Part shown: one piece after another, positions 1-8,460 of the stretch | Layout of the letters: each line of letters opens with the position of its first letter | How positions within the stretch are numbered: position 1 is the stretch's first letter | The notes under the pieces: model-generated | Told to the model about the DNA's origin: nothing | Databases searched by the model: none | The model's input: the letters and a program-made list of their open reading frames with translations, nothing else | Made by a program: the position numbers and the translations under genes | Assembly (NCBI RefSeq): GCF_025909975.1 | Contig: NZ_JAPCIO010000002.1 | Coordinates: 1 to 64,000, forward strand | Reading direction: 5' to 3' | Source of the DNA: Flavobacterium lacisediminis | GTDB lineage: Bacteria; Bacteroidota; Bacteroidia; Flavobacteriales; Flavobacteriaceae | DNA length: 64,000 nucleotides

Positions 1-1
1 T

Positions 2-2131
2 ACTCCAGTTTTTTATGCTCAAGGAGCAACAGCATCAGCATTAACTGCAACAGTAGGTGCAAACGGAACAGGATTATTATGGTATACTACAGCAACAGGT
101 GGTGTAGGTTCAGCTACTGCTCCAACTCCTTCAACTGCTACGGTTGGAAATACTTCTTATTGGGTTTCTTCTACAAATGCAAATGGATGTGAGAGTGCAA
201 GAACAGAAATTGTTGTGACGGTGTCTTTGCCTGCAACTCACTTAAATTTTGATGGTTCAAATGATATGGTTGGGTTAGGTAGTTCGTTATCGAGCACATT
301 AAATGGAGCTAATTTCTTTACAGCCGAAGCTTGGATTAATGTTCCAAATACTACTGGAGTAAAAACTATTGTTGGGAATCATATTTCGAATGGAGCTCAA
401 TTCAATTTAAGAATTGATGGATCAAGACTAAATGGATTTTTAGGTTTTGGAGCATATGGAGCTAACACTTCTGTTGGTTCAATTGTAGCAAATACTTGGC
501 ATCATGTTGCAATGGTTTATAATGATACCACATTGAAACTTTATATAGATGGAATAGAAGCAGCATCAGTAAACATCCCTCTAGCTTACAGTTTACAAAC
601 ATCTGCTCAGCCTTATATGATTGGTGCTTCAGGATATGGTGGTGAATTCTTTAACGGATCAATTGATGAAGTTAAAATATGGAATATAGCAAAAACACCA
701 GATCAATTATTAGCCACTAAAAATTGCGAATTACAAGGGACAGAGTCTGGTTTGATAGCTTATTATAAATTCAATCAAGGAGTTGATCAAGCTAACAATT
801 CAGCAATTACGACATTGTTAGCAACAACAGGGCCTAACGGAACAATAACAAATTTCACATTAAACGGATCTACTTCTAACTTTTTAGTAGGTTCACCTGT
901 AGCAACAGGTTCAATTGTGCCTTCGGTGGCATCAGTAACAACACCAGTAACTTATAATCAAGGAGACACAGCTTCTGCTTTAACTGCTACAACTGGTGCA
1001 AATGGAACAGGATTAATGTGGTATACTACAGCAACAGGAGGAACAGGTTCTACAACAGCTCCAACTCCAAGTACTGCTACTGCAGGAAACACTTCTTATT
1101 GGGTTTCTTCAACAAATGCAAATGGTTGTGAGAGTACCAGAGTTGAAATTGTGGTAACAGTTAACGCACCTGCACCTGCAACTCATTTGAATTTTGATGG
1201 AATTGATGATGTGGTAGATTTGGGTTCTGGATTAACTACTTATTTTACAGGTAAAACAAAAGTTACTATCCAAGCTTGGGTAAGATCTGAAACTAATTCT
1301 GGTTTAGGAACTATTGTAGGTAATTATAATTATCCAACGAATAATAATTCTATGCAAATGATGCTAAGACGTGATGGAGCAAATTATGCTTTTTGGTTAG
1401 ATAGCGGAAGTGGTTATACAAGTGTATCAGCTGTAGGTTCTGTTGTTCTAAATACTTGGCAACATGTTACTGGAACTTGGGATGGAACTACAATGAGAAT
1501 CTATATTGACGGAGTATTAGCTAATTCATCTGCAAAAACAGGAGTAATTCCTTCGAGAACAACTAGTTTTAGTATTGGATCTAATACGTCTGAAAGATTT
1601 GATGGTGATATAGACGAAGTAAGATTGTGGGATATGGCTTTAACAGCTACAGATATTATGAATACAATGAATTGTGAAGCACAATCACAACCTGAATTAG
1701 TTGCTTATTACAAGTTTAACCAAGGTAATGATAGCGTGAACAATTCAACAGTTACTTCACTTCTTGACAGTTCTAGTAATGCAAACAATGGAACTTTAAC
1801 TAGTTTTGCTTTAACAGGAGCTACTTCAAACTGGAGATCAGGTTCAACAATTACAATAGGTAATACTTGTGCAACTTTAGGAAATTCAGATTTTGAAAAT
1901 GTAAATAGTATTACTATTTATCCTAACCCTTCAACGGGAATTTTCAATATTGTTTCGCAACAAAATGTTTCAGTAGAAATTTATGATTTATTAGGAAAAT
2001 TAGTTTACAATCAATCATTAGCTAATGGAACAAATAGTATTGATATTTCAAACATTAATACTGGAGTTTATTTACTTAAAGTTACAGATGCTAATGGTAA
2101 TTCTGAGTCACATAAATTGATTAAAAATTAA
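2..2131 (+). CDS. T9SS-exported modular adhesin-like protein, LamG/Ig-like repeats (5' end outside window)
   Basis: The reading frame is open from base 2, so the N-terminus lies upstream; the GTG at 215 is internal and is not a start. The visible order is Ig-like module (2-214), LamG/concanavalin A-like domain (about 236-900), a second Ig-like module (about 941-1160), a second LamG domain (about 1176-1850) and a C-terminal sorting domain (about 1906-2128) with the YPNPSTG motif, NIDLSG-like turn and final lysines typical of T9SS type A signals (TIGR04183 family). LamG domains commonly bind sugars. The protein is inferred to be exported by T9SS and attached to or released from the surface, possibly as an adhesin. 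The Ig+LamG unit is duplicated with a period of about 940 bp. No catalytic domain is visible in this part, but one could lie upstream. Confidence 0.9.
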   Translation, partial: TPVFYAQGATASALTATVGANGTGLLWYTTATGGVGSATAPTPSTATVGNTSYWVSSTNANGCESARTEIVVTVSLPATHLNFDGSNDMVGLGSSLSSTLNGANFFTAEAWINVPNTTGVKTIVGNHISNGAQFNLRIDGSRLNGFLGFGAYGANTSVGSIVANTWHHVAMVYNDTTLKLYIDGIEAASVNIPLAYSLQTSAQPYMIGASGYGGEFFNGSIDEVKIWNIAKTPDQLLATKNCELQGTESGLIAYYKFNQGVDQANNSAITTLLATTGPNGTITNFTLNGSTSNFLVGSPVATGSIVPSVASVTTPVTYNQGDTASALTATTGANGTGLMWYTTATGGTGSTTAPTPSTATAGNTSYWVSSTNANGCESTRVEIVVTVNAPAPATHLNFDGIDDVVDLGSGLTTYFTGKTKVTIQAWVRSETNSGLGTIVGNYNYPTNNNSMQMMLRRDGANYAFWLDSGSGYTSVSAVGSVVLNTWQHVTGTWDGTTMRIYIDGVLANSSAKTGVIPSRTTSFSIGSNTSERFDGDIDEVRLWDMALTATDIMNTMNCEAQSQPELVAYYKFNQGNDSVNNSTVTSLLDSSSNANNGTLTSFALTGATSNWRSGSTITIGNTCATLGNSDFENVNSITIYPNPSTGIFNIVSQQNVSVEIYDLLGKLVYNQSLANGTNSIDISNINTGVYLLKVTDANGNSESHKLIKN

Positions 2132-2223
2132 TGAAGTTTCTCTATAAATATAAGTTTGAAATTTTATTAATACTACTTTATGTAATATTAACTTTGCTAG
2201 GTATTTATATTTATAGTTTGTAA
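2131..2223 (+). CDS. small 30-residue single-pass membrane peptide (putative)
   Basis: An ATG overlaps the stop codon of the T9SS cargo gene (TAATG), opening a 30-codon frame that ends at TAA 2221-2223, just before the shared terminator. The peptide starts with a basic stretch (MKFLYKYK) and continues as one uninterrupted hydrophobic segment rich in Leu, Ile and Tyr, as expected for a one-helix inner-membrane peptide with the N-terminus inside. Stop-start overlap suggests translational coupling. It lies on the transcript of the cargo gene, before the hairpin at 2227. It is too short for homology recognition, and chance is possible in AT-rich DNA, so this is a candidate only. Confidence 0.4.
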   Translation: MKFLYKYKFEILLILLYVILTLLGIYIYSL

Positions 2224-2226
2224 ATA

Positions 2227-2253
2227 AAAGGCTGTCATCTGACAGCCTTTTTG
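2227..2253. terminator. bidirectional rho-independent terminator
   Basis: Perfect 10-bp stem (AAAGGCTGTC / GACAGCCTTT) with an ATCT loop, with T runs on either strand. It separates the plus-strand T9SS cargo gene from the convergent VF530 gene. Confidence 0.85.
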
Positions 2254-2256
2254 TTT

Positions 2257-2469
2257 TTAAAGTTTAGGCAAAGTTCTTACATACAATTCCTCAACTTTTT
2301 TTCTTGCCCAATCCGTTTTTCTTAAGAATTTTAAGCTTGAATTTATTGATGGATTTTCTTTGAAGCAATTGATGTTAATGAGTTCTGCCAAAGTATCAAA
2401 ACCATAAAAGTCAACTAATTGTTCTACAATGGATTTTAATGATTTTCCGTGAAGTGGGTCGTTACTCAT
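2257..2469 (-). CDS. VF530-family small DNA-binding-like protein
   Basis: 70 residues with the family pattern DPLHGK near the N-terminus, a central CFKENPS segment and [17 protein letters not shown] at the C-terminus. This matches the VF530 family (DUF2132), whose founding member from Vibrio fischeri was described as a small helical DNA-binding-like fold. The gene follows tag by 4 nt on the minus strand and is the last member of a four-gene tight cluster that ends at the hairpin 2227-2253. Its cellular role is unknown. Linkage to a DNA-repair glycosylase is suggestive only. Confidence 0.8.
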   Translation of the reverse strand: MSNDPLHGKSLKSIVEQLVDFYGFDTLAELININCFKENPSINSSLKFLRKTDWARKKVEELYVRTLPKL

Positions 2470-2473
2470 ATTT

Positions 2474-3034
2474 TTATTTTCTTGTGTGACAATTTACAAC
2501 ATGGTCATTCACCATTCCAGTAGCTTGCATGTGTGCATACATAACAGTTGAACCTACAAATTTAAATCCACGCTTTTTCATGTCTTTGCTTAATGCGTCT
2601 GAAATAGGTGTAGTTGCTTTTACTTCGCTTAAGGTTTTAGGTTGGTTGTCAATTGGTTTTCCATCCACAAATCCCCAAATATATTTGGAGAAACTTCCAA
2701 ATTCTTCCTGCACTTCTATAAAAGCTTGTGCATTGGTTATTGTTGCTTTAATTTTTAATTTGTTTCTAATAATTCCAGTATCTTCTGCTAATTGCGCCAT
2801 TTTATCTTCTGAATAATTGGCAATTTTTTTCAAATCGAAATTATCAAATGCTCTTCTGAAATTTTCTCTTTTGGCTAAAACAGTATACCAACTTAATCCC
2901 GCTTGAAATGTTTCTAAAATCAAAAATTCGAAAATAGTTTCATCATCATAAACTGGTTTTCCCCATTCGTTATCGTGATAATTGCGGTATAAATCATCTT
3001 TTTCGCACCAAGCGCATCTTTGTTTAGTTTCCAT
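2474..3034 (-). CDS. tag: DNA-3-methyladenine glycosylase I
   Basis: 186 residues, the usual length for Tag. This enzyme removes 3-methyladenine from alkylated DNA to start base-excision repair in the cytoplasm. Diagnostic segments are [11 protein letters not shown] at residues 6-16, YHDNEWGKP soon after, ETFQAGLSW in the middle, and a C-terminal HVVNCH. The N-terminal Cys, the His of YHDNEWG and the C-terminal His/Cys fit the zinc-snap ligands known in Tag. The start overlaps the end of the yhhQ gene by 11 nt, so the two are translated from one message. Confidence 0.95.
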   Translation of the reverse strand: METKQRCAWCEKDDLYRNYHDNEWGKPVYDDETIFEFLILETFQAGLSWYTVLAKRENFRRAFDNFDLKKIANYSEDKMAQLAEDTGIIRNKLKIKATITNAQAFIEVQEEFGSFSKYIWGFVDGKPIDNQPKTLSEVKATTPISDALSKDMKKRGFKFVGSTVMYAHMQATGMVNDHVVNCHTRK

Positions 3035-3683
3035 GTTTTTCTGCTCCTAAATAGTTGTCAATTAAATAATGTCCGAGATAAATTAAAGGCGTTAAACAAA
3101 TAGCAATTCCTAGTTTAACTGAATATCCTGTAAATGCAGATGCTACAAACGTTTCGCCGTTTATTTTTCCAGGTAACCAAAAGGCAATTCCCAAAACAAT
3201 AAAACTATCAAATAATTGTGAAATTACAGTTGAACCTGTACTTCTTAACCAAAGCATTTTCTTTCCAGTTCGGTTTTTTACAAAGTGAAAAATAGTGACG
3301 TCAATTAATTGCGATACCAAAAAAGCAGTAATACTTCCTACTATAATCCACATACTTTGACCAAATACCGCATTAAATTGATCGTCAGATATTAATCCAT
3401 CACCTTTTACTGCTGGAATTTGAAGTCCTATTAGTAATAAAAAAAAGGTATAGGCAATTAAACCAGCGGTTATGAATGATAATTTTTTTACACCTTTTTC
3501 ACCAAAATACTCGTTGATTAAATCTGTGGTGATGAACACAATGGGCCAAGGTAAAATACCTAAACTCATTACGGTGTTGCCAACATGGATTAATTTTCCA
3601 CCAATTAATTCCGCAACTAATGCATTGGTAATGAAAATCCCAGCTAAAACAACGTATATAATGTCTTTTTTTCTATGAAACAT
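3024..3683 (-). CDS. yhhQ: queuosine precursor transporter (VUT family)
   Basis: 219 residues, almost entirely hydrophobic, with about six membrane segments. The segment NALVAELIGGKLI near the N-terminus and the TDLINEYFGEKG loop are typical of the YhhQ/DUF165 family, which imports pre-queuosine bases such as preQ0/preQ1 across the inner membrane. Its start is 1 nt after the TraB-like gene's stop, and its end overlaps tag by 11 nt. The presence of queG at 43.8 kb, the last step of queuosine synthesis, supports salvage or use of queuosine in this organism. The substrate in this species is inferred from the family. Confidence 0.9.
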   Translation of the reverse strand: MFHRKKDIIYVVLAGIFITNALVAELIGGKLIHVGNTVMSLGILPWPIVFITTDLINEYFGEKGVKKLSFITAGLIAYTFFLLLIGLQIPAVKGDGLISDDQFNAVFGQSMWIIVGSITAFLVSQLIDVTIFHFVKNRTGKKMLWLRSTGSTVISQLFDSFIVLGIAFWLPGKINGETFVASAFTGYSVKLGIAICLTPLIYLGHYLIDNYLGAEKHGN

Positions 3684-3684
3684 A

Positions 3685-6600
3685 CTAATAGTCTTCTAAA
3701 TCACCAAAAAGATTATTATTCATTTTTAATTTACCATAAGAGGCTCTTCTGTGATTATCGTTTAACGATTCGTCTATCATGCTTTTAATTATGGCATCTA
3801 TTTCTTTTTCTTCTAAATAGGTTTTGGCATTTAATTTACAATATTCCTTAATGTTAATTTTTCCATTTTCAATGATAAATGCAATGCCACTTATTTGTTG
3901 TTGATTTGAATTATATGAATTCTCTTCGATGTTTATTTTCTTGAAGAAGAAATACATGATTTTTTTACCATTAAATCGAATTTCCTTAGAATCATAGAAT
4001 GACAATGAGTCTTTTTTCTTATCGATGTCTTCCGAGTAAATTTCGGCAGCCATGGCAATAGTTTTTTCATCGTATTTCGTTAAGAACGAATTTTGTTTCA
4101 TGTGATGCATCATTAAAAACCCAATAAACTGAATTTTTTCATTTCCAACAATTTTATCCATTGTTTGTGAATCAACTTGGTTGGTTTTTTCCAATTGTAC
4201 TTCGGCAAAAGCTAAATCTAATTCTTCAATGTTTAAATCGGTTGCTTTTTTAAATAGTTGTGCCACATCTTTTTCTGCTTTAAACGGATATAAAATGGTA
4301 TAATAACTAATGAAATCTTCTATTGGAGCTTCGTCTTCTTCATAATATTCGTCTTCATCTTCGTTTTTGAAGTTTTGTTTACTTTTCCAACTAGCTAAAC
4401 GTTTGTACTCTAGTTTTGCATTAGTTAAAATCATTTTTTTGTACGATTTTAATTTTTTTGCATTACCATGATTTTTTAGTAAAAGTTGATGTGTAAAAGA
4501 AACAATAGGCTCATGAAACTCTTTAATGCTGTAGTATTGAAAAATATTTGGAAACAAAACCTGACTATTTTCTAAATCTTCTTCAAAATGATTAAAGAGT
4601 CCAATAATTTCATATTCATTGTCTGAAATTGGTAAATCATATTCTAACAATTCTAAAATTTTCTTGTATGCTTCTTTGCTTTTTTGAAAGGTCAATGCTC
4701 TTAAAACGGCAAACTGAATAACAGTATTTGTGTTTTCTTTCTTGTAAGCATTTTCTAAATATGTAATGACTTCAGGCGATTTGATTTGACCTAATTTTTC
4801 ATATAATTCCCCTAAAATTTCAGTTTCATCATCTTTGAATTTAAAAGTATTTAGGAAGGTTTTAAACTTTGGTAAATCTTCTTTTCCAACAGTTAAATGC
4901 TCTATTGATTTTAAGGCAGAATAACGAATACTGTCGTGTTTACTTCTAACATCGCTTAAAAATAAGTCCATTTTATTTTCTAAAATGTTCTCTGTGTTTT
5001 TGTTTTCTAGAGCAATCGAATGGAATGTTTTTTCTACAAATGGATCTTTATTGTCATAGTCTTTTGCAACCAACGTTGATAGCTCGTAAATGGTATTTCC
5101 GTTTAATAATAACTTGTATTTAATAGCTTGTTTTGAACTTGGTTTAGAAACCATAGCTTCAAAAGTATGAACGTTTTTATCTTTGTCGAAACTAATTTTT
5201 TCGTCAATAATTTTTAGTTTTTCTTCTTTTGGAAATAACTTTTTATCCCAATCTGAAAACATATAATCGGAAGCTAAATTGAAATCTTCCTCTGGAATTG
5301 GCACTTCAATTACTTCATTATCCCCTTCGATATCTGCTGGGGTTTCATTTACAGTAATATCTCCAATAATTTGTTTGCGATAATTTTTCCAGATAGAATC
5401 TAATGATTTTTCAGACTCATAACGATGATATTTGTAATAGTTAAGTTGAATGATAGAACCATTACTTCCTAAAAATTGGTAGTTTTTTGACTGCGCCGTA
5501 AAATGGTTTTTCTTTTTACTTCCGTTTTGAAGTTCTCTTTCAACTAAAAAGTCTAAGTGTTCATTCTGTTTTTCTGGAATTTCGATACTAAAGTGATTGG
5601 TAGTGTCTCGGAATATTCTATAACTTTCAGGATCTATAGAAGGTTTAATCTCAAACGAGTCAAAAAAACGTTTAGCATCTGTTTCTTCTGCATTAACTGT
5701 ACCTAAAAGATAATATTTGTTGCCATTTAATTGCGATTTCAATTGAATTTCTCTGTTTTCAATACTCGATTTAGAGAAGAAAGCAATTCGGTCTTTATTG
5801 AACTTAGTTTGGGTAGAATCTAACTCATGTTGAGCATAAAATTCTTGGTGAATTCGCTTCAATTCGTATTCCGAATTTTCTAAATTATCAATTTCAGGAA
5901 GCGTTTTTTCGATTAAAAAGTAAAAGCTCTTTTTCTTTTCATCTAGAGCCGTAATAGCAATATCCGAATTGTCTTTACTATTGTTTTTATTTCCAATGTA
6001 AGTATTGTAAGCTGGAACTTGTACTTCAAAATTTCCTTTTCTTGGACTGATTTTTTCCCAAGTGTTTTTATTGTCTTTTAATTCGATTTTTGAAAAAATA
6101 TCTTCTTCAAAACGTCTTACATAATCGCCTTCACCGCCCATAATTACTGTAATAATTTCTAGCGGAGTAATGTAATAGCGATAACGTTGCGCGTTGCCTG
6201 TTTTGGTTTTACTTTTAATGTCGTAAACCCAATAATTTTTTTCCTGAAACGATTTTTTTTCTAGAATTTCTCCTGGAATATTTTCATAAAACAAACTGTC
6301 TAATGTTTTGATATTGAATGTTTTGTTTTTCTTGTTTATGAAATCGTTTAAAAGTTTTCTTTTTACATTTACAAAGCCTCCATTTACTAAATCTGGAGAT
6401 TCTAAATCTTCTCCATTTTCTAAAACAATTTCAAATAGTGGTAATGAAATCATACCATCGGCAGTTGTTCTGTTTTTTAATTCTGGCTTTGTGAAGTATT
6501 CTTCTATTTGTTTTTTAGCTGCTTTTCCTTTTTCGGTGTAGTTTCCAAATACGGGTGTTACTTTATATCCTTTAGCTCTAAGTAATTCGATTACTCCTTT

Positions 6601-7386
6601 TGGACCTGGCAAGTGAGCGGCTCCAATAGCACTAAACAAACTTCCGGTTTTCATTATCGAATCCATGTTTTTAACCATTTCAACGTTTCGGTCAAAAAGC
6701 ATGGCTTTTAAAAACGATTTTGGTGAACTTAACATGGTTAACGAATCAATCATGTCTAAGTCTTTTTCTCTGTAATAATCGTTAAGTGCTTGGTCGTAGG
6801 ATTTGTTTTTTAAAATTTTTAAAATGGCTTGACGGTTTTTATCCACTTCACTTTCGTCCATTTTAGCTTGTGCCATCATGATGTTTAAAGTGGATTGCTT
6901 TACGTCTTCTAAACCTACGGTTCTTTTGTTGTATTTTCTACCTGTTCTGTAGATAAACATATCTAGATAGGTTTCTTCTTGATAATCTTTTTGTGCTTCG
7001 TCAGTTCTAGTAAGTAAACTTATAAGGTTATAATTACTACTTCTAAACAATGGGTATAAATTATCTTTTTCAATCGGTTTGATGTAAAAATTGGTGTAAA
7101 ATTTCCCTTGATTAGTATATTGACTATAAAAGCTAAACAAATCAAAAAGCGTAGTCCAAGTTCTTGGTTCGCTTTCATTGGCTACAATATCAGCCTCTTG
7201 AAGGTGTTTAAAAAAATTATCGGATAAATGATATGAAACCTTATCGCTTACGTGCATAGAGCCGTAAACATATGATTTCTTTTGTAAGCCATTACCGCTA
7301 ATTTCCCACAGCAAACTTTGGTATTTTTTTTCTTGTGCAAATAAGGAAACTGATACAAGGGCTAATAGAAGAGCAATTTTTTTCAA
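3685..7386 (-). CDS. large TraB/GumN-family protein with C-terminal helical-repeat region
   Basis: 1233 residues with an N-terminal signal peptide ending near LFAQ (residue 18). The TraB/GumN hallmark YGSMHV is at residues 41-46, and GAAHLPGPKGV lies near residue 255, both expected for this putative metalloprotease-like family. Typical GumN proteins are about 300 residues, so roughly 900 residues are added. The middle part (about 310-780) alternates beta-rich segments resembling a repeated stress-response or lipoprotein-like module. The part from about 850 to 1000 looks like HEAT-type helical repeats (alternating helices of about 35 residues). The protein is likely periplasmic or outer-membrane-associated. 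It is first in a cluster with yhhQ, tag and VF530. The function is unknown. Confidence 0.75.
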   Translation of the reverse strand: MKKIALLLALVSVSLFAQEKKYQSLLWEISGNGLQKKSYVYGSMHVSDKVSYHLSDNFFKHLQEADIVANESEPRTWTTLFDLFSFYSQYTNQGKFYTNFYIKPIEKDNLYPLFRSSNYNLISLLTRTDEAQKDYQEETYLDMFIYRTGRKYNKRTVGLEDVKQSTLNIMMAQAKMDESEVDKNRQAILKILKNKSYDQALNDYYREKDLDMIDSLTMLSSPKSFLKAMLFDRNVEMVKNMDSIMKTGSLFSAIGAAHLPGPKGVIELLRAKGYKVTPVFGNYTEKGKAAKKQIEEYFTKPELKNRTTADGMISLPLFEIVLENGEDLESPDLVNGGFVNVKRKLLNDFINKKNKTFNIKTLDSLFYENIPGEILEKKSFQEKNYWVYDIKSKTKTGNAQRYRYYITPLEIITVIMGGEGDYVRRFEEDIFSKIELKDNKNTWEKISPRKGNFEVQVPAYNTYIGNKNNSKDNSDIAITALDEKKKSFYFLIEKTLPEIDNLENSEYELKRIHQEFYAQHELDSTQTKFNKDRIAFFSKSSIENREIQLKSQLNGNKYYLLGTVNAEETDAKRFFDSFEIKPSIDPESYRIFRDTTNHFSIEIPEKQNEHLDFLVERELQNGSKKKNHFTAQSKNYQFLGSNGSIIQLNYYKYHRYESEKSLDSIWKNYRKQIIGDITVNETPADIEGDNEVIEVPIPEEDFNLASDYMFSDWDKKLFPKEEKLKIIDEKISFDKDKNVHTFEAMVSKPSSKQAIKYKLLLNGNTIYELSTLVAKDYDNKDPFVEKTFHSIALENKNTENILENKMDLFLSDVRSKHDSIRYSALKSIEHLTVGKEDLPKFKTFLNTFKFKDDETEILGELYEKLGQIKSPEVITYLENAYKKENTNTVIQFAVLRALTFQKSKEAYKKILELLEYDLPISDNEYEIIGLFNHFEEDLENSQVLFPNIFQYYSIKEFHEPIVSFTHQLLLKNHGNAKKLKSYKKMILTNAKLEYKRLASWKSKQNFKNEDEDEYYEEDEAPIEDFISYYTILYPFKAEKDVAQLFKKATDLNIEELDLAFAEVQLEKTNQVDSQTMDKIVGNEKIQFIGFLMMHHMKQNSFLTKYDEKTIAMAAEIYSEDIDKKKDSLSFYDSKEIRFNGKKIMYFFFKKINIEENSYNSNQQQISGIAFIIENGKINIKEYCKLNAKTYLEEKEIDAIIKSMIDESLNDNHRRASYGKLKMNNNLFGDLEDY

Positions 7387-7412
7387 GGCTATTTTATTTT
7401 TTTCGATTACCC

Positions 7413-7420
7413 CAAATATA
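7413..7420 (-). promoter_or_regulatory. -7 promoter element (TATATTTG) of the TraB-yhhQ-tag-VF530 cluster
   Basis: On the minus strand TATATTTG matches the Bacteroidota -7 consensus TAnnTTTG, 26 nt before the TraB-family start. No good TTTG is seen 19 nt further upstream, where the tsf terminator lies. Confidence 0.5.
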
Positions 7421-7433
7421 CAGTATTTTGAAA

Positions 7434-7474
7434 AGAAAAAAACCTTAACTCTTGTTAAAGAATTAAGGTTTTGT
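7434..7474 (-). terminator. rho-independent terminator of the ribosomal/tsf operon
   Basis: Arms AACCTTAA and TTAAGGTT (7441-7470) form a hairpin followed, on the minus strand, by a run of seven T. It lies 22 nt after the tsf stop. Confidence 0.75.
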
Positions 7475-7495
7475 ATTTATGTGTTTAGAATATGA

Positions 7496-8317
7496 TTATC
7501 CTAAAGCAACTCTTTTGAATCCAGACACAGTTAAGTTAGCGTCAACTGATTTAATGTAAGCAGCAACACTCATAGAACTATCTTTGATATAATCTTGGTT
7601 TACTAAAGTGTTATCTTTGTAGAAACGTTGGATTTTACCTTTAGAGATATTGTCTAACATAGCTTCTGGTTTACCTTCAGCTCTTAATTGTTCTTTAGCA
7701 ATTTCGATTTCTTTTTCAATGATTGCAGCATCAACACCAGCTTCGTTTAAAGCAATTGGGTTCATAGCAGCAGCTTGCATTGCTACGTTTTTAGCAGCTT
7801 CGTCAGCTCCATCAACGTTTGCAGATAAAGCCACTAAAGTAGCAATTTTACCAGCGTGGATGTAAGATCCAACAAATGCACCTTCTAATCTTTCAAAAGC
7901 ACCGATTTCGATTTTTTCTCCGATAACTCCAGTTTGCTCGATTAATTTATCAGCAACAGTAATTCCGTTGAAATCAGAAGCTAATAATTCTTCTTTAGTA
8001 GCATAGTTTAACGCTTGGTTAGCTAAATCTGTAGCTAATTTTACGAAAGATTCGTTTTTACCTACGAAATCAGTTTCACAGTTTAATGTAATAGCTACAC
8101 CAGCTGTTTTGTCTGCGTTGATAACAGCAATAGCAGCACCTTCAGTAGATTCTCTATCTGAACGGTTAGCAGCTACTTTTTGACCTTTTTTTCTTAAGTT
8201 TTCGATAGCTAAATCGAAATCTCCTTCTGCTTCCACTAATGCTTTCTTGCAATCCATCATTCCAGCACCAGTGATAGTTCTTAATTTATTTACGTCTGCA
8301 GCAGTAATATTTGCCAT
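7496..8317 (-). CDS. tsf: translation elongation factor Ts
   Basis: 273 residues. EF-Ts exchanges GDP for GTP on EF-Tu in the cytoplasm. The N-terminal UBA-like part contains KLRTITGAGMMDCKKAL, followed by the conserved TDFVGKNESF segment of the core (residues about 80-90). The size is typical for the Bacteroidota form. It follows rpsB as in nearly all bacteria, but the 139-nt gap between them is filled by an unusual 7-bp-phased hairpin element (8356-8460). Transcription probably ends at the hairpin 7434-7474. Confidence 0.97.
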   Translation of the reverse strand: MANITAADVNKLRTITGAGMMDCKKALVEAEGDFDLAIENLRKKGQKVAANRSDRESTEGAAIAVINADKTAGVAITLNCETDFVGKNESFVKLATDLANQALNYATKEELLASDFNGITVADKLIEQTGVIGEKIEIGAFERLEGAFVGSYIHAGKIATLVALSANVDGADEAAKNVAMQAAAMNPIALNEAGVDAAIIEKEIEIAKEQLRAEGKPEAMLDNISKGKIQRFYKDNTLVNQDYIKDSSMSVAAYIKSVDANLTVSGFKRVALG

Positions 8318-8355
8318 TTTGTATTTTTTTTAATTTGTTGTTTATAAAAGTAAAA

Positions 8356-8460
8356 AATCCCAATCACTAAATCCCAAATTCCAATTTTACTAAATTGCTA
8401 ACTAAAAGTTAGAACAAGTTTGGAATTTGGAATTTAATTCTTGGAATTTAATTTATTTAT
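8356..8460. repeat. 7-bp-phased repeat and nested hairpin between rpsB and tsf
   Basis: The spacer divides without slips into 15 consecutive 7-mers: AATCCCA, ATCACTA, AATCCCA, AATTCCA, and later TTTGGAA, TTTGGAA, TTTAATT, CTTGGAA, TTTAATT. The left half is the inverse of the right: an 11-bp perfect inverted repeat (CCAAATTCCAA at 8374-8384, TTGGAATTTGG at 8420-8430) encloses an inner CTAACT/AGTTAG hairpin (8398-8412). The last 7-mer reaches the rpsB stop codon. Similar heptad repeats occur at 16198, 21093 and 63945. It could be a mobile or slipped-strand repeat, or a processing/attenuation hairpin within the operon. Confidence 0.7.

Noticed and set aside
215..2131. Start of the LamG gene at GTG 215
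   Set aside because: The same frame continues without stop to base 2 and encodes an Ig-like module homologous to 941-1160, so the gene is cut by the window edge.
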